DNA from: JAPULR01 sp965238215
GTDB lineage: Bacteria; Chloroflexota; Dehalococcoidia; Lucifugimonadales; GCA-2712585
NCBI GenBank assembly: GCA_965238215.1
Contig: OZ250180.1
Coordinates: forward strand, 2,852,001 to 2,916,000
DNA: 64,000 bases
Direction: 5' to 3'
Part shown: positions 45,017-53,377 of the stretch, one piece after another
Layout of the letters: each line of letters begins with the position of its first letter
Position numbering within the stretch: position 1 is the first letter of the stretch
Made by a program: the position numbers and the translations under genes
The notes under the pieces: model-generated
The model's input: only the letters and a program-made list of their open reading frames with translations
What the model was told of the DNA's origin: nothing
The model's database searches: none

Positions 45017-46117
45017 GTGTCAGACAGTAACACATTTCCTTTGCCAGGCACCTATCGTGCCGACTGTGGGCATACTCACGACTTCGATAAGGGAAGCCCC
45101 GTCATTGCATGTCCTGATTGTGGCGACGGCAAGGGCACAACATGGATGTGGATTGGAGGAGACATATCGCCCGATACGGTGGTGCACCAAATAGGTTTGC
45201 CTAGTGGTATGTTGACTATCATGTACACGGGTGTACAGCCGGTCAGCAACGAATCTAAGGATGAAATCGACAGCGCAATGCGGATGTTCTCGCGAGATTG
45301 CCAGATGATGACGACCTGGTTTGTGGGCATCATGGCTAGTCGAAAGGCTATGCTGGAACACCTAGAGCGCCTAGCGAGCCGAAGAGAGCCTCTAAGGATT
45401 ACGTCATTGCGTCCGGACGGCAGAGTGGCCGCCGTACTCGCTGAGATGCCTGCGGAGAAGGTTATCGAGTCGATCACCGATGCTGGTGCATTCGAGCGGC
45501 TCTATGCCAATTCATTTGTCGTCTCTACATTTCACTTGTGGGAAGAAACAATTCGACAGAAGATCGCAGCTGCCATGAAGGTGGACCCCAACCATGTTAA
45601 GGCTGATCTAATGGGGGAGTGGCGATTGCTCAGGAATTGGATCATTCATCGTAGTAAGGATGCCGAAGATGACTTCTTCCAAAGGGCTAAAACTTTGGCC
45701 AATGTCTTAGGTCTTCAACGGGGCAACTTGAGCCTCACAGCCAATAATGTAATGCACTTAGTGCAGCGCCTGAACAATATGCGGATCGAGATAAACCCGC
45801 ATTCATTGGAGATGGGGCTCGCTTTCGAGTCCGTCAGTCCGGACATAATTGCCGGTTTCGCGAGGACACTAAAGTCGGGAGCGGGGTTCATTTTACCCGT
45901 CGAGGCAGCAATGGCCCCATCGCCCGCAATTATCGTATTTGATGAAGCGTTGGCGGTGATCCACGAGAACGATTGTAGTCAAATAGAGGTCCAACTACAG
46001 TCGTCTACAGATTGGCGGCAGTTGAAAGTTTCAGATCGTTGGGTCGCGTCATCAGTGGTCAAGCTCTTGGAGCAGAAGGAGCAACTCTGCCTAGAGTGTG
46101 GATTTAATCCTTCGTAG
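45017..46117 (+). CDS. Zinc-ribbon protein with a HEPN-like domain
   Basis: A 366-residue protein from a GTG at 45017, nine bases after AGGAGG. The N-terminus has a zinc-ribbon-like YRADCGHTHDFDKGSPVIAC with CPDCGDG (C17/H19 and C32/C35). A helical region about residues 165-240 contains WEETIRQKIAAAMKVDPNHV and LMGEWRLLRNWIIHRSKDAE; RNWIIH fits the R-x4-6-H motif of HEPN ribonucleases, set in the usual late helix. The C-terminus ends in another CxxC (LCLECGFNPS). HEPN proteins act as RNA-cleaving toxins or in phage defence, and some serve as non-catalytic binders. No antitoxin (MNT) gene is next to it. The motif is the only support for RNase activity; overall family not recognised. Confidence 0.65.
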   Translation: MSDSNTFPLPGTYRADCGHTHDFDKGSPVIACPDCGDGKGTTWMWIGGDISPDTVVHQIGLPSGMLTIMYTGVQPVSNESKDEIDSAMRMFSRDCQMMTTWFVGIMASRKAMLEHLERLASRREPLRITSLRPDGRVAAVLAEMPAEKVIESITDAGAFERLYANSFVVSTFHLWEETIRQKIAAAMKVDPNHVKADLMGEWRLLRNWIIHRSKDAEDDFFQRAKTLANVLGLQRGNLSLTANNVMHLVQRLNNMRIEINPHSLEMGLAFESVSPDIIAGFARTLKSGAGFILPVEAAMAPSPAIIVFDEALAVIHENDCSQIEVQLQSSTDWRQLKVSDRWVASSVVKLLEQKEQLCLECGFNPS

Positions 46118-46193
46118 GTCCCACGACCTCCGGTGGCCCGCACCGTGGATTCGGCCACGACCTGCCATATGGGGGCTGTCCGGCGGCCCTGAC

Positions 46194-46490
46194 CTACCCG
46201 TCCGGCCCAGGCACAGTCACTTCCAGCGTATTGGACAGCGGCCTGCGGTCCTGGGTGCAGATGGCCCCCTGCGCCGTGCAGTCCGTGGTCTCGGGCAGCA
46301 CGATGGTCACCGTGCCGCCGCCCTCCGGCGTGACGCTCAACTTCCACCTCATAGCGCCGGGACCGATCCTCACGGGCCTTGGAAAATCACTGATCTCCAT
46401 CAGCCGATAGATTGAAGATCGACTCAATCCGGTAATTTTCTCGACCTCTCTCCGTCTCAATAGTCTCTCATTCATCGAATTTGTCTCCAT
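46194..46490 (-). CDS. AlpA-like (excisionase-type) HTH fused to a cell-surface domain fragment
   Basis: The first half of this 98-residue ORF is a phage/ICE-type AlpA regulator: NERLLRRREVEKITGLSRSS then IYRLMEISDFPRPVRIGPGA, a MerR-like winged helix that activates excision genes. At the point where AlpA proteins continue into a W-x-x-xE/V helix, the frame instead reads LSVTPEGGGTVTIVLPETTD and CTAQGAICTQDRRPLS, the end of a beta-sandwich domain common in Chloroflexota surface proteins. This is a chimera made by rearrangement near 46340; the AlpA part may have lost its end. Without an integrase nearby its original mobile element cannot be named. Confidence 0.6.
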   Translation of the reverse strand: METNSMNERLLRRREVEKITGLSRSSIYRLMEISDFPRPVRIGPGAMRWKLSVTPEGGGTVTIVLPETTDCTAQGAICTQDRRPLSNTLEVTVPGPDG

Positions 46491-46663
46491 TGATATGCCT
46501 CCTTCTATGTAATGATGCTTTTTGTGAATGTTTTCTCAGCAAGTTAATGAACTCAAAGGGTTTCTCGAAGCTCTGTTGGACAGGCCGCGGGCACTGAGGA
46601 GATGGGGTGAGCGTCGACGGATCGTCCAGTTGGCTCATCGCAGTTGAATGAGCCGGTTGCCTC

Positions 46664-47080
46664 TTACAGGTAGGTCATTTGGGGACCATCGCCCATGAGG
46701 ATCTGAGTGCCCCCGGGCATACGGCTGGCGAAGCGGAACAGGGAAAGCATGGCTCCCCCCCAAGGTTCGGTTCCCCTGCGCCAACGGTACATCTGCTTGG
46801 GATCCACACCCAAGACACGTGACAGGCCGCTCCAGGTGAGGCCGCTAGCCTCCTTCAACCGTGTCAGGCGCTGTGGGAAGTCCTCCGGCAGTACGCCGGT
46901 CTCAAAAGGGAAGGAGTCGCCATTCAGGCCGGCCAACCCCTTGGGTTCATGGCGATCGTGGGAATTGATCGCATCATCAGAATATTGCAAAACTAATCCT
47001 CCAATCCGAAAGGGTCGTGGATTTTCTCCACGCCTTGGGGTTTCGGCATCCGTAAACGGATGCTCCCGGAGGACGCACAC
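46664..47080 (-). CDS. Helix-turn-helix (XRE-like) protein
   Basis: A 138-residue ORF whose C-terminal half has an HTH-like pattern: PQRLTRLKEASGLTWSGLSR (first helices), VLGVDPKQMYRWRRGTEPWG (recognition helix and turn) and SLFRFASRMPGGTQILMGDG. This resembles the XRE/BrnA-type antitoxin-like DNA-binding proteins of accessory regions. The N-terminal 60 residues are not recognisable and the proposed GTG start at 47080 has no well-placed ribosome site, so the true start may be further in. The gap 46491-46663 and the gap to 47331 show no other supported gene. Its target is unknown; no toxin partner is seen. Confidence 0.6.
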   Translation of the reverse strand: MCVLREHPFTDAETPRRGENPRPFRIGGLVLQYSDDAINSHDRHEPKGLAGLNGDSFPFETGVLPEDFPQRLTRLKEASGLTWSGLSRVLGVDPKQMYRWRRGTEPWGGAMLSLFRFASRMPGGTQILMGDGPQMTYL

Positions 47081-47330
47081 CCCTCGGTGCCCAGCTTGAT
47101 GAAGAGTCAGTTTCCAAGTCCCTTTTCCCTACCAAGCCAACTCTCGAAGTGCATTGGCAAATTTTGGAATTTCCGTGGGACAGGGTTCCAAGCCGGACAA
47201 CAATCTGTCCTCTACGTCTCCGGCATGCCTTGGCTTCGTTGACATCTTCAGGATCCACGACTCTATTTCTCCTTTAACTGGGTCAGTTTAGGGAAGGGTC
47301 AATCTTTTCATTGAATTGCGTTGGCGTCGG

Positions 47331-47951
47331 TTATGGCGGGAGGGTTCTAATTAGCTCGAAGTTTGAAGGCGTTCGCCAAGCACGTCCCAAGGGCCCCAAG
47401 GCATCTATGGCTTGGCGATACGACACCCACAGAGGCAAATGGACCCTCGCGTGCTGCATTTCCTCCCGGGCCAGCCGCAAAAACTGGAACTGAACGTCAG
47501 GACGTTCAACAACTATCAGAACTGCAGGACGAACTCCATGGTCATCGATGGGGCGTTGTGATGAGAAGTACCGCATATAGGGAGCTAAGGGCCCAGAGAT
47601 AGTCGAGGGTCGCACCGCTCGTCATTCCCATTCCAAAAAGAAGGGCCAAACTCTGACGCCCTTCTTGAGGATGCCAAAGGCGTCGGGGTTTATGGAACGC
47701 ATCTGATCCTGGTGACGGAAGTAACGGGAAGCCCTGAATGGAGGGTCCAACTGCGTAGCCTCCCATCCCAAAAGACGGGCCTGCGTAGCTAGTGCTGATA
47801 TGAAGCGATGAACAGCATCGGTATGGCGTTGGCTCAATCCCATTATCTCGGCAGCTTGGGAGATGGGAAGCTGGTGTTCCAAAACACTGTTGAGCACCTG
47901 GATCCTGGTATGTTCTTGTGATTCAATGTCAAATTCCTCATGGGATGACAT
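47331..47951 (-). pseudogene. Replication-relaxation family protein, split by an in-frame TGA
   Basis: The N-terminal frame 47951-47622 begins with a transposase-like HTH (QVLNSVLEHQLPISQAAEIM, then GLSQRHT) and continues HTDAVHRFISALATQARLLG ... RSINPDAFGILKKGVRVWPF and FLEWE, the core of the replication-relaxation (PF13814-like) family of plasmid/ICE proteins. A TGA (47624-47622) follows; the same frame resumes RAVRPSTISGPLAPYMRYFS and RPAVLIVVERPDVQFQFLRL to 47331, matching the family's C-terminal half. CGA to TGA is the simplest change. The HTH head probably comes from fusion or is a natural first domain. It indicates that part of a plasmid-like or integrative element once sat here. Confidence 0.65.
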
Positions 47952-48480
47952 TTTCCCTGACCAATTAGCCGGACATTTCCCCTGGACATCGACACCGCTA
48001 CTTCAACGCTCACCCCCGCCTCGCCGGTACATTATCACTCCGCCCTTTACACCTGTGTTTATGCTCTTACAGCTGCTTTTCTCTGTATATGTGCCGACAC
48101 ACGGATAGTATGCCGCACCCTGGGGGTTGACACACACACCTTAGGTTGCTAGGGTAATCCTTCCCGTGTTTAGCCACCCTTCTCCCCTTTGTGGAGCCTA
48201 GGGTGGCGAGCGAGTTCCAGGCAGGAGAGCCTCGGGGCAGCGGTGCCATCGTTGCTACCCATCCCCGGGTCCACTCTAATCTGGTAGGTCTAAGCCTTCC
48301 TCAAGTAGCTGATACGGTCAATCTACGAATGGCGTGGGTGACCGACATGGGAGGCGAGCACCCGGGATGCCACTGCCAGGAGCTTGGGCAAGAGACCAGC
48401 GTGCATGTAGCAGGCGCGTGGGTACGGTAACCAATAGCGGGATGGCCGGGTCTATGAGTGTAACGATAGGAGGGGAGACG
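47952..48480. other. Intergenic region upstream of the ABC operon, no gene seen
   Basis: No domain-bearing frame. The long frame upstream of the solute-binding protein start (48334-48480) is an extension without homology. The gene's ribosome site AGGAGGGGAG is at 48468-48477. Confidence 0.5.
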
Positions 48481-50028
48481 ATGAGAGCTATACGATCCAA
48501 TACAAAGAAGTACCTGTTCTTGCTGATGGTGGGACTAGCCGCTACGATGCTGGGAATAGCGGCTTGCGGTGGAGACGACGAGAAGAGTCCTGCTGGGCAA
48601 TACGGCGGTACCCTGACGGTAACGACGTTCGGGACCCACACCTCGCTGGACCCCCCTTTCCAGGTGACCCAGTCGGACATCATCGTCACCCAGCACACCT
48701 ACGACAACCTGATTATGATCCAGCCAGACCTCTCGCTGAAGCCTATGCTGGCGACGTCCTGGGAGCCTAATGACGACCTCACCTCATACACTTTCCTCTT
48801 GCGCAAGGGCGTGAAATTCCATCACGGGAAGGACTTCAAAGCGGAGGATGTGGTTTCCACCTTCCAACGGCTGCTGGACCCCGAGCTGGACTCCCCAGCG
48901 CGGTCCTCGCTGAGTGTCATCAAAGATATGGTCATCCTCGATGACTACACAGTCCGCTTCGACCTTGACGCTCCGAACGCTTTCTTCGTGGAGTCACTGT
49001 CACTGTATCAAGGGCGGATCGTCCCCTCGGACATCGATCCTGCGCGGCTGGCCCTGGAGGAGTTCGGCACCGGGGCCTTCACGATTAGCGAACACCTGCC
49101 GGGAGAACGCACGGTGATGGTGCGAAACCCCGACTACTGGGACAAGGGGCTGCCCTACTTGGATGGGATAACCGTCGTCACAATTCCCGAAGGTGCGACC
49201 CGCGCTGAGGCGCTCAAAACCGGCGATGTGGACCTTGTATTCGGGATGGAAGAGCAGAGCGTCAGTGACCTTGAAGCCCATGCCGACACAACAGTGTTGG
49301 AGACGTCCAGCCCGACCTACCTTGGCCTGTACATGGACGTGACGGTGGCGCCTTTCGACAACGTGCTGGTCCGTAAGGCCATTCAAGCCGCGACGGACCG
49401 GGAAGCCATCCGCCAATCGGCACTGTTGGGGAAGGGCAGCCTCGCCAACGATCACCCTATCGCACCCAACGACCCACATTTCGCGTCGCAGTATGCACCT
49501 CCGGCCTACGACACCGACCGGGCCAGGTCGCTGCTGGAGCAGGCCGGTCACCCGAACGGCATAGACCTTACCTTGGTCACGAGCCCAGCAGGGGCTCCGA
49601 TGGTGGAGTTCGCAGTGGCGATGAAAGAGAGGGCTGAACCTGCCGGTATCCGAATAAACATTAAGGAAGTGCCTGAGGAAGACTTCTGGTCCAAAGTGTG
49701 GCTGCAGGAGCCGTTCGCCACTATGTGGTGGAACGGCCGGCCGCCAGACGCGGCACTAAGCGTTGTGTACTTGAGCGACGCTAGCTGGAATGAGTCGAAT
49801 TACCAGAACCCGACTATCGACCAGCTGATCGTCAAGGCGCGTGGGCAGAGGGACCTGGAGGAGCGCCGGGCGACCTACGCGGAGATTCAGCGCATCCTCA
49901 TAGACGACGTGCCTCGTGTTGTCGCAGTGTTCAAGCCGAACCTAATCGGTGTACGCACCGATGTGCGAGGCATAGAGGTCCATCCGTTGAATTGGCCGAT
50001 TTTCCACCGCGGCTGGCTGGCTAATTAA
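48481..50028 (+). CDS. ABC transporter solute-binding lipoprotein, peptide/nickel family (SBP_bac_5)
   Basis: A 515-residue substrate-binding protein. ATG 48481 follows AGGAGGGG. The signal peptide (KKYLFLLMVGLAATMLGIAA) ends in lipobox IAAC-G. The mature part starts QYGGTLTVTTFGTHTSLDPP and has the family hallmarks SWEPNDDLTSYTFLLRKGVK, FHHGKDFKAEDVVSTFQRLL and FGTGAFTISEHLPGERTVMV, and ends RVVAVFKPNLIGVRTDVRGI. It would deliver oligopeptides or other small ligands (opines, nickel chelates, glutathione in relatives) to the permeases downstream. A 16-base-pair hairpin and a decayed IS630 separate it from the permease genes. Confidence 0.93.
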   Translation: MRAIRSNTKKYLFLLMVGLAATMLGIAACGGDDEKSPAGQYGGTLTVTTFGTHTSLDPPFQVTQSDIIVTQHTYDNLIMIQPDLSLKPMLATSWEPNDDLTSYTFLLRKGVKFHHGKDFKAEDVVSTFQRLLDPELDSPARSSLSVIKDMVILDDYTVRFDLDAPNAFFVESLSLYQGRIVPSDIDPARLALEEFGTGAFTISEHLPGERTVMVRNPDYWDKGLPYLDGITVVTIPEGATRAEALKTGDVDLVFGMEEQSVSDLEAHADTTVLETSSPTYLGLYMDVTVAPFDNVLVRKAIQAATDREAIRQSALLGKGSLANDHPIAPNDPHFASQYAPPAYDTDRARSLLEQAGHPNGIDLTLVTSPAGAPMVEFAVAMKERAEPAGIRINIKEVPEEDFWSKVWLQEPFATMWWNGRPPDAALSVVYLSDASWNESNYQNPTIDQLIVKARGQRDLEERRATYAEIQRILIDDVPRVVAVFKPNLIGVRTDVRGIEVHPLNWPIFHRGWLAN

Positions 50029-50066
50029 CGGGCGACCCAACTGGTCTAGACTGGCGTCATTATAAA

Positions 50067-50118
50067 GAGCGGGGCGAAGAAGAACCTCAGTGTTGGGTGT
50101 AGCTTCTTCGCCCCGCTC
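50067..50118 (+). terminator. Long inverted repeat after the solute-binding protein gene
   Basis: Arms GAGCGGGGCGAAGAAG (50067-50082) and CTTCTTCGCCCCGCTC (50103-50118) are perfectly complementary over 16 bases with a 20-base loop; AAATTTG follows. It may terminate part of the transcript or stabilise the upstream mRNA, giving an excess of binding protein over permease. Confidence 0.65.
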
Positions 50119-50282
50119 AAATTTGCTCACGCCATGTTCCCATGGGCGCCACGTCATAGAGGAGAGGGACACACGCTGGCCCCCCTTCGGCCCTTCAGCA
50201 TCCCTAAGGACAGGCAAGATCAGAGTGAGCTATCCGTTTTGGCAGCAATGATACCGGCAATGAGTTCTCGCTATAGGCCCTA

Positions 50283-51447
50283 GTGTCCTGTCTCTGAAGT
50301 TAGTGGCGTTAGTGTTCGGTAGCTGGTATCCTCCTGACAGTTCATGTGAGGAGGATGCATATGCGTCTTGGTCGACCAACCCCACCGTTGACGCTGACCG
50401 ACGATGGAAGGGAGCGACTGGGCAGTGGGCTCGCAGGCCCAAGACGGCGCAAGCGTTGGCACAGCGGGCCCGAATGGTGTTGGAATGTTCTAAGGGCAAG
50501 ACGAACACTGCTGTGGCCGCAGAGTTGAGAGTCTCGAAAGCGACGGTTGGCAAGTGGAGGTCTCGGTTCTTGGAGAGTCGACTGGACGGACTGGTGGATG
50601 ATCCAAGGCTTGGCAGACCCCGCACTGTCACCGATGATGACATCTCCAGGGTCGTGACGCTGACCTTGGAGACCACACCGAAGGATGCTACACACTGGGG
50701 CACACGCTCCATGGAGGCACGTTCCGGCCTGAGCCGCAGCACCATCAGCCGCATATGGCGAGCCTTTGCTCTGCAGCCGCATCGGACGGAGATCTTCAAA
50801 CTGTCGGCAGACCCGCTCTTTATCGAGAAGGTCCGCGACATTGTGGGCCTGCACCTCAACCCGCCTGGTAGAGCGTTGGTTATGTGTGTTGACGAGAAGT
50901 CCCAGATCCAGGCGTTGGACCGCACGCGACCGCTGCTGCCCATGCGTCCGGGCCAAACGGAGCGGCGTACGCACGACTATGTTCTCGGCATGGAACCACC
51001 TCCCTGTTCGCCGCTCTTGACACCAGGACTGGCAGAGTGATTGGTCAATGCCACCGGCGTCACCGCTCGGTCGAGTTCCGTAAGTTTCTCGATACTATCA
51101 AGGCCTCGGTACCTACTGAGTTTGACGTGCACCTGATTATGGACAACTATGGCACCCACAAGACCGACCTCATTCGGAGGTGGTTCGCCAAGAGACCGCG
51201 TTTTCACGTACACTTCACCCCCACCAGCGCTTCTTGGCTCAACTTAGTCGAGCGCTGGTTCGCACTCCTTACCGAAAAGCAACCGCGCCGTGGCATTCAC
51301 CATAGCAACCGTGAACTTGAAGCTGCTATCTACCATTACTTGGACGTGACCAACAAGACCCCAAAGCCCTTCGCCTGGACCAAGACAGCCGATCAGATAC
51401 TCGCTAGTGTCGCACGCTTTTGCCAACGTACTTCAGGGACAGGACAC
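50283..51447 (+). mobile_element. IS630-family element inside the ABC operon
   Basis: A 1165-base element. Terminal inverted repeats GTGTCCTGTCTCTGAAGT (left, 50283) and its complement GTGTCCTGTCCCTGAAGT (right end 51447) differ at one base. TA dinucleotides at 50281-50282 and 51448-51449 flank it, as expected for IS630/Tc1-type insertion. It carries one broken transposase gene. Confidence 0.9.
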
Positions 51448-51450
51448 TAG
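50361..51450 (+). pseudogene. IS630-family transposase, two frameshifts
   Basis: From ATG 50361 (six bases after GAGGAGG) the product begins MRLGRPTPPLTLTDD. Near 50418 a base is missing, so the frame changes to QWARRPKTAQALAQRARMVL. The HTH region (KTNTAVAAELRVSKATVGKW) and the first catalytic D (ALVMCVDEKSQIQALDRTRP) lie in the middle frame. Near 50985 a second shift leads to RHGTTSLFAALDTRTGRVIG, with the second D in VHLIMDNYGTHKTDLIRRWF and the E in PTSASWLNLVERWFALLTEK. Two separate shifts make programmed frameshifting improbable; the gene is dead and the element would need help in trans. Confidence 0.85.
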
Positions 51451-51455
51451 CTGTC

Positions 51456-52400
51456 ATGGTGCGTTTCCTGACAGTGCGGCTCAGCTTGATCATGGTCACC
51501 CTGCTGGTGGTCTCCCTGTCCATCTTCACCATCACCGAGGTACTGCCAGGGGACGTGGCGACGATGATGCTCAGGCAGGGCGCAACGGAACAAAACCTGA
51601 AAAATGTGCGGGAAGACCTGCGCCTGGACCGTCCTGCCCACGTGCGGTACCTGAGCTGGATGGGTGGTGTGGTGCGAGGCGACTTGGGCGACTCCTACTT
51701 CCAGAAACGGCCCAATATAGATATCGTGAAGCGCAAACTGGGGAACTCAGCTATTCTTGCTGTGTTCGCCTTCCTGGTGGCGGTCCCCACCGCAGTTACA
51801 GCCGGCATATGGGCTGGGGTGCGTCCGAACACGCTGGGAGATCGGATAGTGAGCTTAACCAGCCTAGTGGGGATCTCGCTGCCGGAGTTTGTGACCGGAG
51901 TGCTCTTTCTGGTCATCTTCTCCTCGATGCTTGACCTCTTACCGTCGACCAGCCTTGTTCTCCCGGGCACCAATCCACTGACAAGGCCCCAGATTCTGGT
52001 TTTACCAACGCTCACTCTCACCGGTGTCTTGTTCGCATACGTCATGCGGATGACGCGGGCGAACGTGATCGAGGTGATGAAGACCGACTACGTGCGCACA
52101 GCGGTCCTCAAGGGTCTGCCCATGAGGCGGGTCATCTTTCGCCACGTGGTCCCCAACGCGATGCTGCCGACCATTACCATCATCGCCCAGAACATCGGCT
52201 GGATGCTGGGTGGGCTCATCATAGTGGAGACCGTGTTCGCCTATCCGGGGCTGGGAAGTCAGCTGCTGACCTCTATCCAGACTCGCGACGTTCCCTTGTT
52301 ACAGTCCCTGACGCTCCTCATCGCTGCGACCTATGCCATAAGCAACCTGGTGGCGGACCTGAGCTATGCCGCACTGAATCCGCGGATTAGGCTAGCGTGA
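51456..52400 (+). CDS. ABC transporter permease, DppB/OppB type
   Basis: A 314-residue inner-membrane permease with about six TM helices: VRLSLIMVTLLVVSLSIFTI (TM1), an extracytoplasmic loop with RLDRPAHVRYLSWMGGVVRG and the DppB-type N-terminal signature, and the EAA loop VIEVMKTDYVRTAVLKGLPM then RHVVPNAMLPTITIIAQNIG, which contacts the ATPase. The proper start is ATG 51456, only eight bases after the right end of the IS630 element; no ribosome site remains upstream. The insertion therefore has probably reduced its translation or forced use of a site within the IS end. It couples to the next permease by a TGATG overlap. Confidence 0.92.
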   Translation: MVRFLTVRLSLIMVTLLVVSLSIFTITEVLPGDVATMMLRQGATEQNLKNVREDLRLDRPAHVRYLSWMGGVVRGDLGDSYFQKRPNIDIVKRKLGNSAILAVFAFLVAVPTAVTAGIWAGVRPNTLGDRIVSLTSLVGISLPEFVTGVLFLVIFSSMLDLLPSTSLVLPGTNPLTRPQILVLPTLTLTGVLFAYVMRMTRANVIEVMKTDYVRTAVLKGLPMRRVIFRHVVPNAMLPTITIIAQNIGWMLGGLIIVETVFAYPGLGSQLLTSIQTRDVPLLQSLTLLIAATYAISNLVADLSYAALNPRIRLA

Positions 52401-53377
52401 TGGCAGTTCAAATGTCCTCAGGCAGGAATCGGATGGGTGTGACTCGCGCCGTCGGTGCGGGACTTGGGCCCGTTGGGCGAAACCTAAGGAATTTTCTCAG
52501 GCTGGCGCTGGCCACTACAGCAGGGCGGATTGGGCTAACCATAGTGGCTATTCATCTAACGCTGGCTCTCATCGGCCCGTGGTTGGCGCCCTACCCTCCG
52601 ACGGAATTTCATTTGCTCCCGGATTATCCGGAGGAGCACCGACTTTCGTCTCCGACTTCGCTTTACTGGCTGGGTACGGACCAGTTCGGACGCGATCTTC
52701 TGAGCCGGATGATGTCTGGGGCACGTTCCCTTATCACGATGGCGGTAGCGGCGGCGGCACTGGGCATAGCTCTGGGCACGGTGGTGGGGATGAGCAGCGG
52801 CTACAAGGGGGGTAGAGTAGACGAGGTGGTGATGCGGGTGATGGATGGGCTGATGTCCCTTCCCTCCTTGCTACTGGCGTTGCTGGTGTTGACCACCTTG
52901 GGCTCCAAAGATGCGCCGGTGGAGTGGCTAGAACAGCTTTGGCAGGAGCTGCTGATCGTCGTCACCATCGGCATTGTCTTTATGCCCGGGGTGTCGCGGG
53001 TGATGCGGAGTGTCACGCTGTCTCTGAAAGAGATGGAGTTCGTTCAGAGTGCTCGTTTACGGGGTGAACATACAGGTTACATAATCTTCCGCGAGATCCT
53101 ACCTAACGCTTTGCCAGTCTTGGAGGTGGAAGCCTCGGTGCGACTGAGCTACTCAATTCTTCTGGTCTCCTCCCTTGGGTTCCTTGGGTTGGGGGTTCAG
53201 CCGCCATCGCCCGACTGGGGCCTGATGATAAGCGATAGCCGCAATTTTCTGGTAGCCGCACCCTGGATGGCCCTGGTTCCTGCGGCGGCCATCGCTTCCT
53301 TGGTGGTGGGGGTCAATCTTCTGGGGGACGGCCTTCGCCAGGCCAGGGGACTTCCTCAAAAAGGAGAGGGGCTTTGA
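52400..53377 (+). CDS. ABC transporter permease, DppC/OppC type
   Basis: A 325-residue second permease. The N-terminal OppC-type segment precedes TM1 (IGLTIVAIHLTLALIGPWLA), then the signature HRLSSPTSLYWLGTDQFGRD and LLSRMMSGARSLITMAVAAA. The EAA loop is LKEMEFVQSARLRGEHTGYI followed by FREILPNALPVLEVEASVRL. The C-terminal part contains GFLGLGVQPPSPDWGLMISD, a family hallmark. The start is ATG 52400 within the TGATG overlap with the first permease (a GTG one codon earlier is also possible). It overlaps the ATPase gene by four bases. Forms the membrane channel with the DppB-type partner. Confidence 0.92.
   Translation: MAVQMSSGRNRMGVTRAVGAGLGPVGRNLRNFLRLALATTAGRIGLTIVAIHLTLALIGPWLAPYPPTEFHLLPDYPEEHRLSSPTSLYWLGTDQFGRDLLSRMMSGARSLITMAVAAAALGIALGTVVGMSSGYKGGRVDEVVMRVMDGLMSLPSLLLALLVLTTLGSKDAPVEWLEQLWQELLIVVTIGIVFMPGVSRVMRSVTLSLKEMEFVQSARLRGEHTGYIIFREILPNALPVLEVEASVRLSYSILLVSSLGFLGLGVQPPSPDWGLMISDSRNFLVAAPWMALVPAAAIASLVVGVNLLGDGLRQARGLPQKGEGL

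Noticed and set aside
46977..47258. Minus-strand 93-codon frame upstream of the HTH gene
   Set aside because: No recognisable domain and poor start context; it overlaps the better supported HTH frame.
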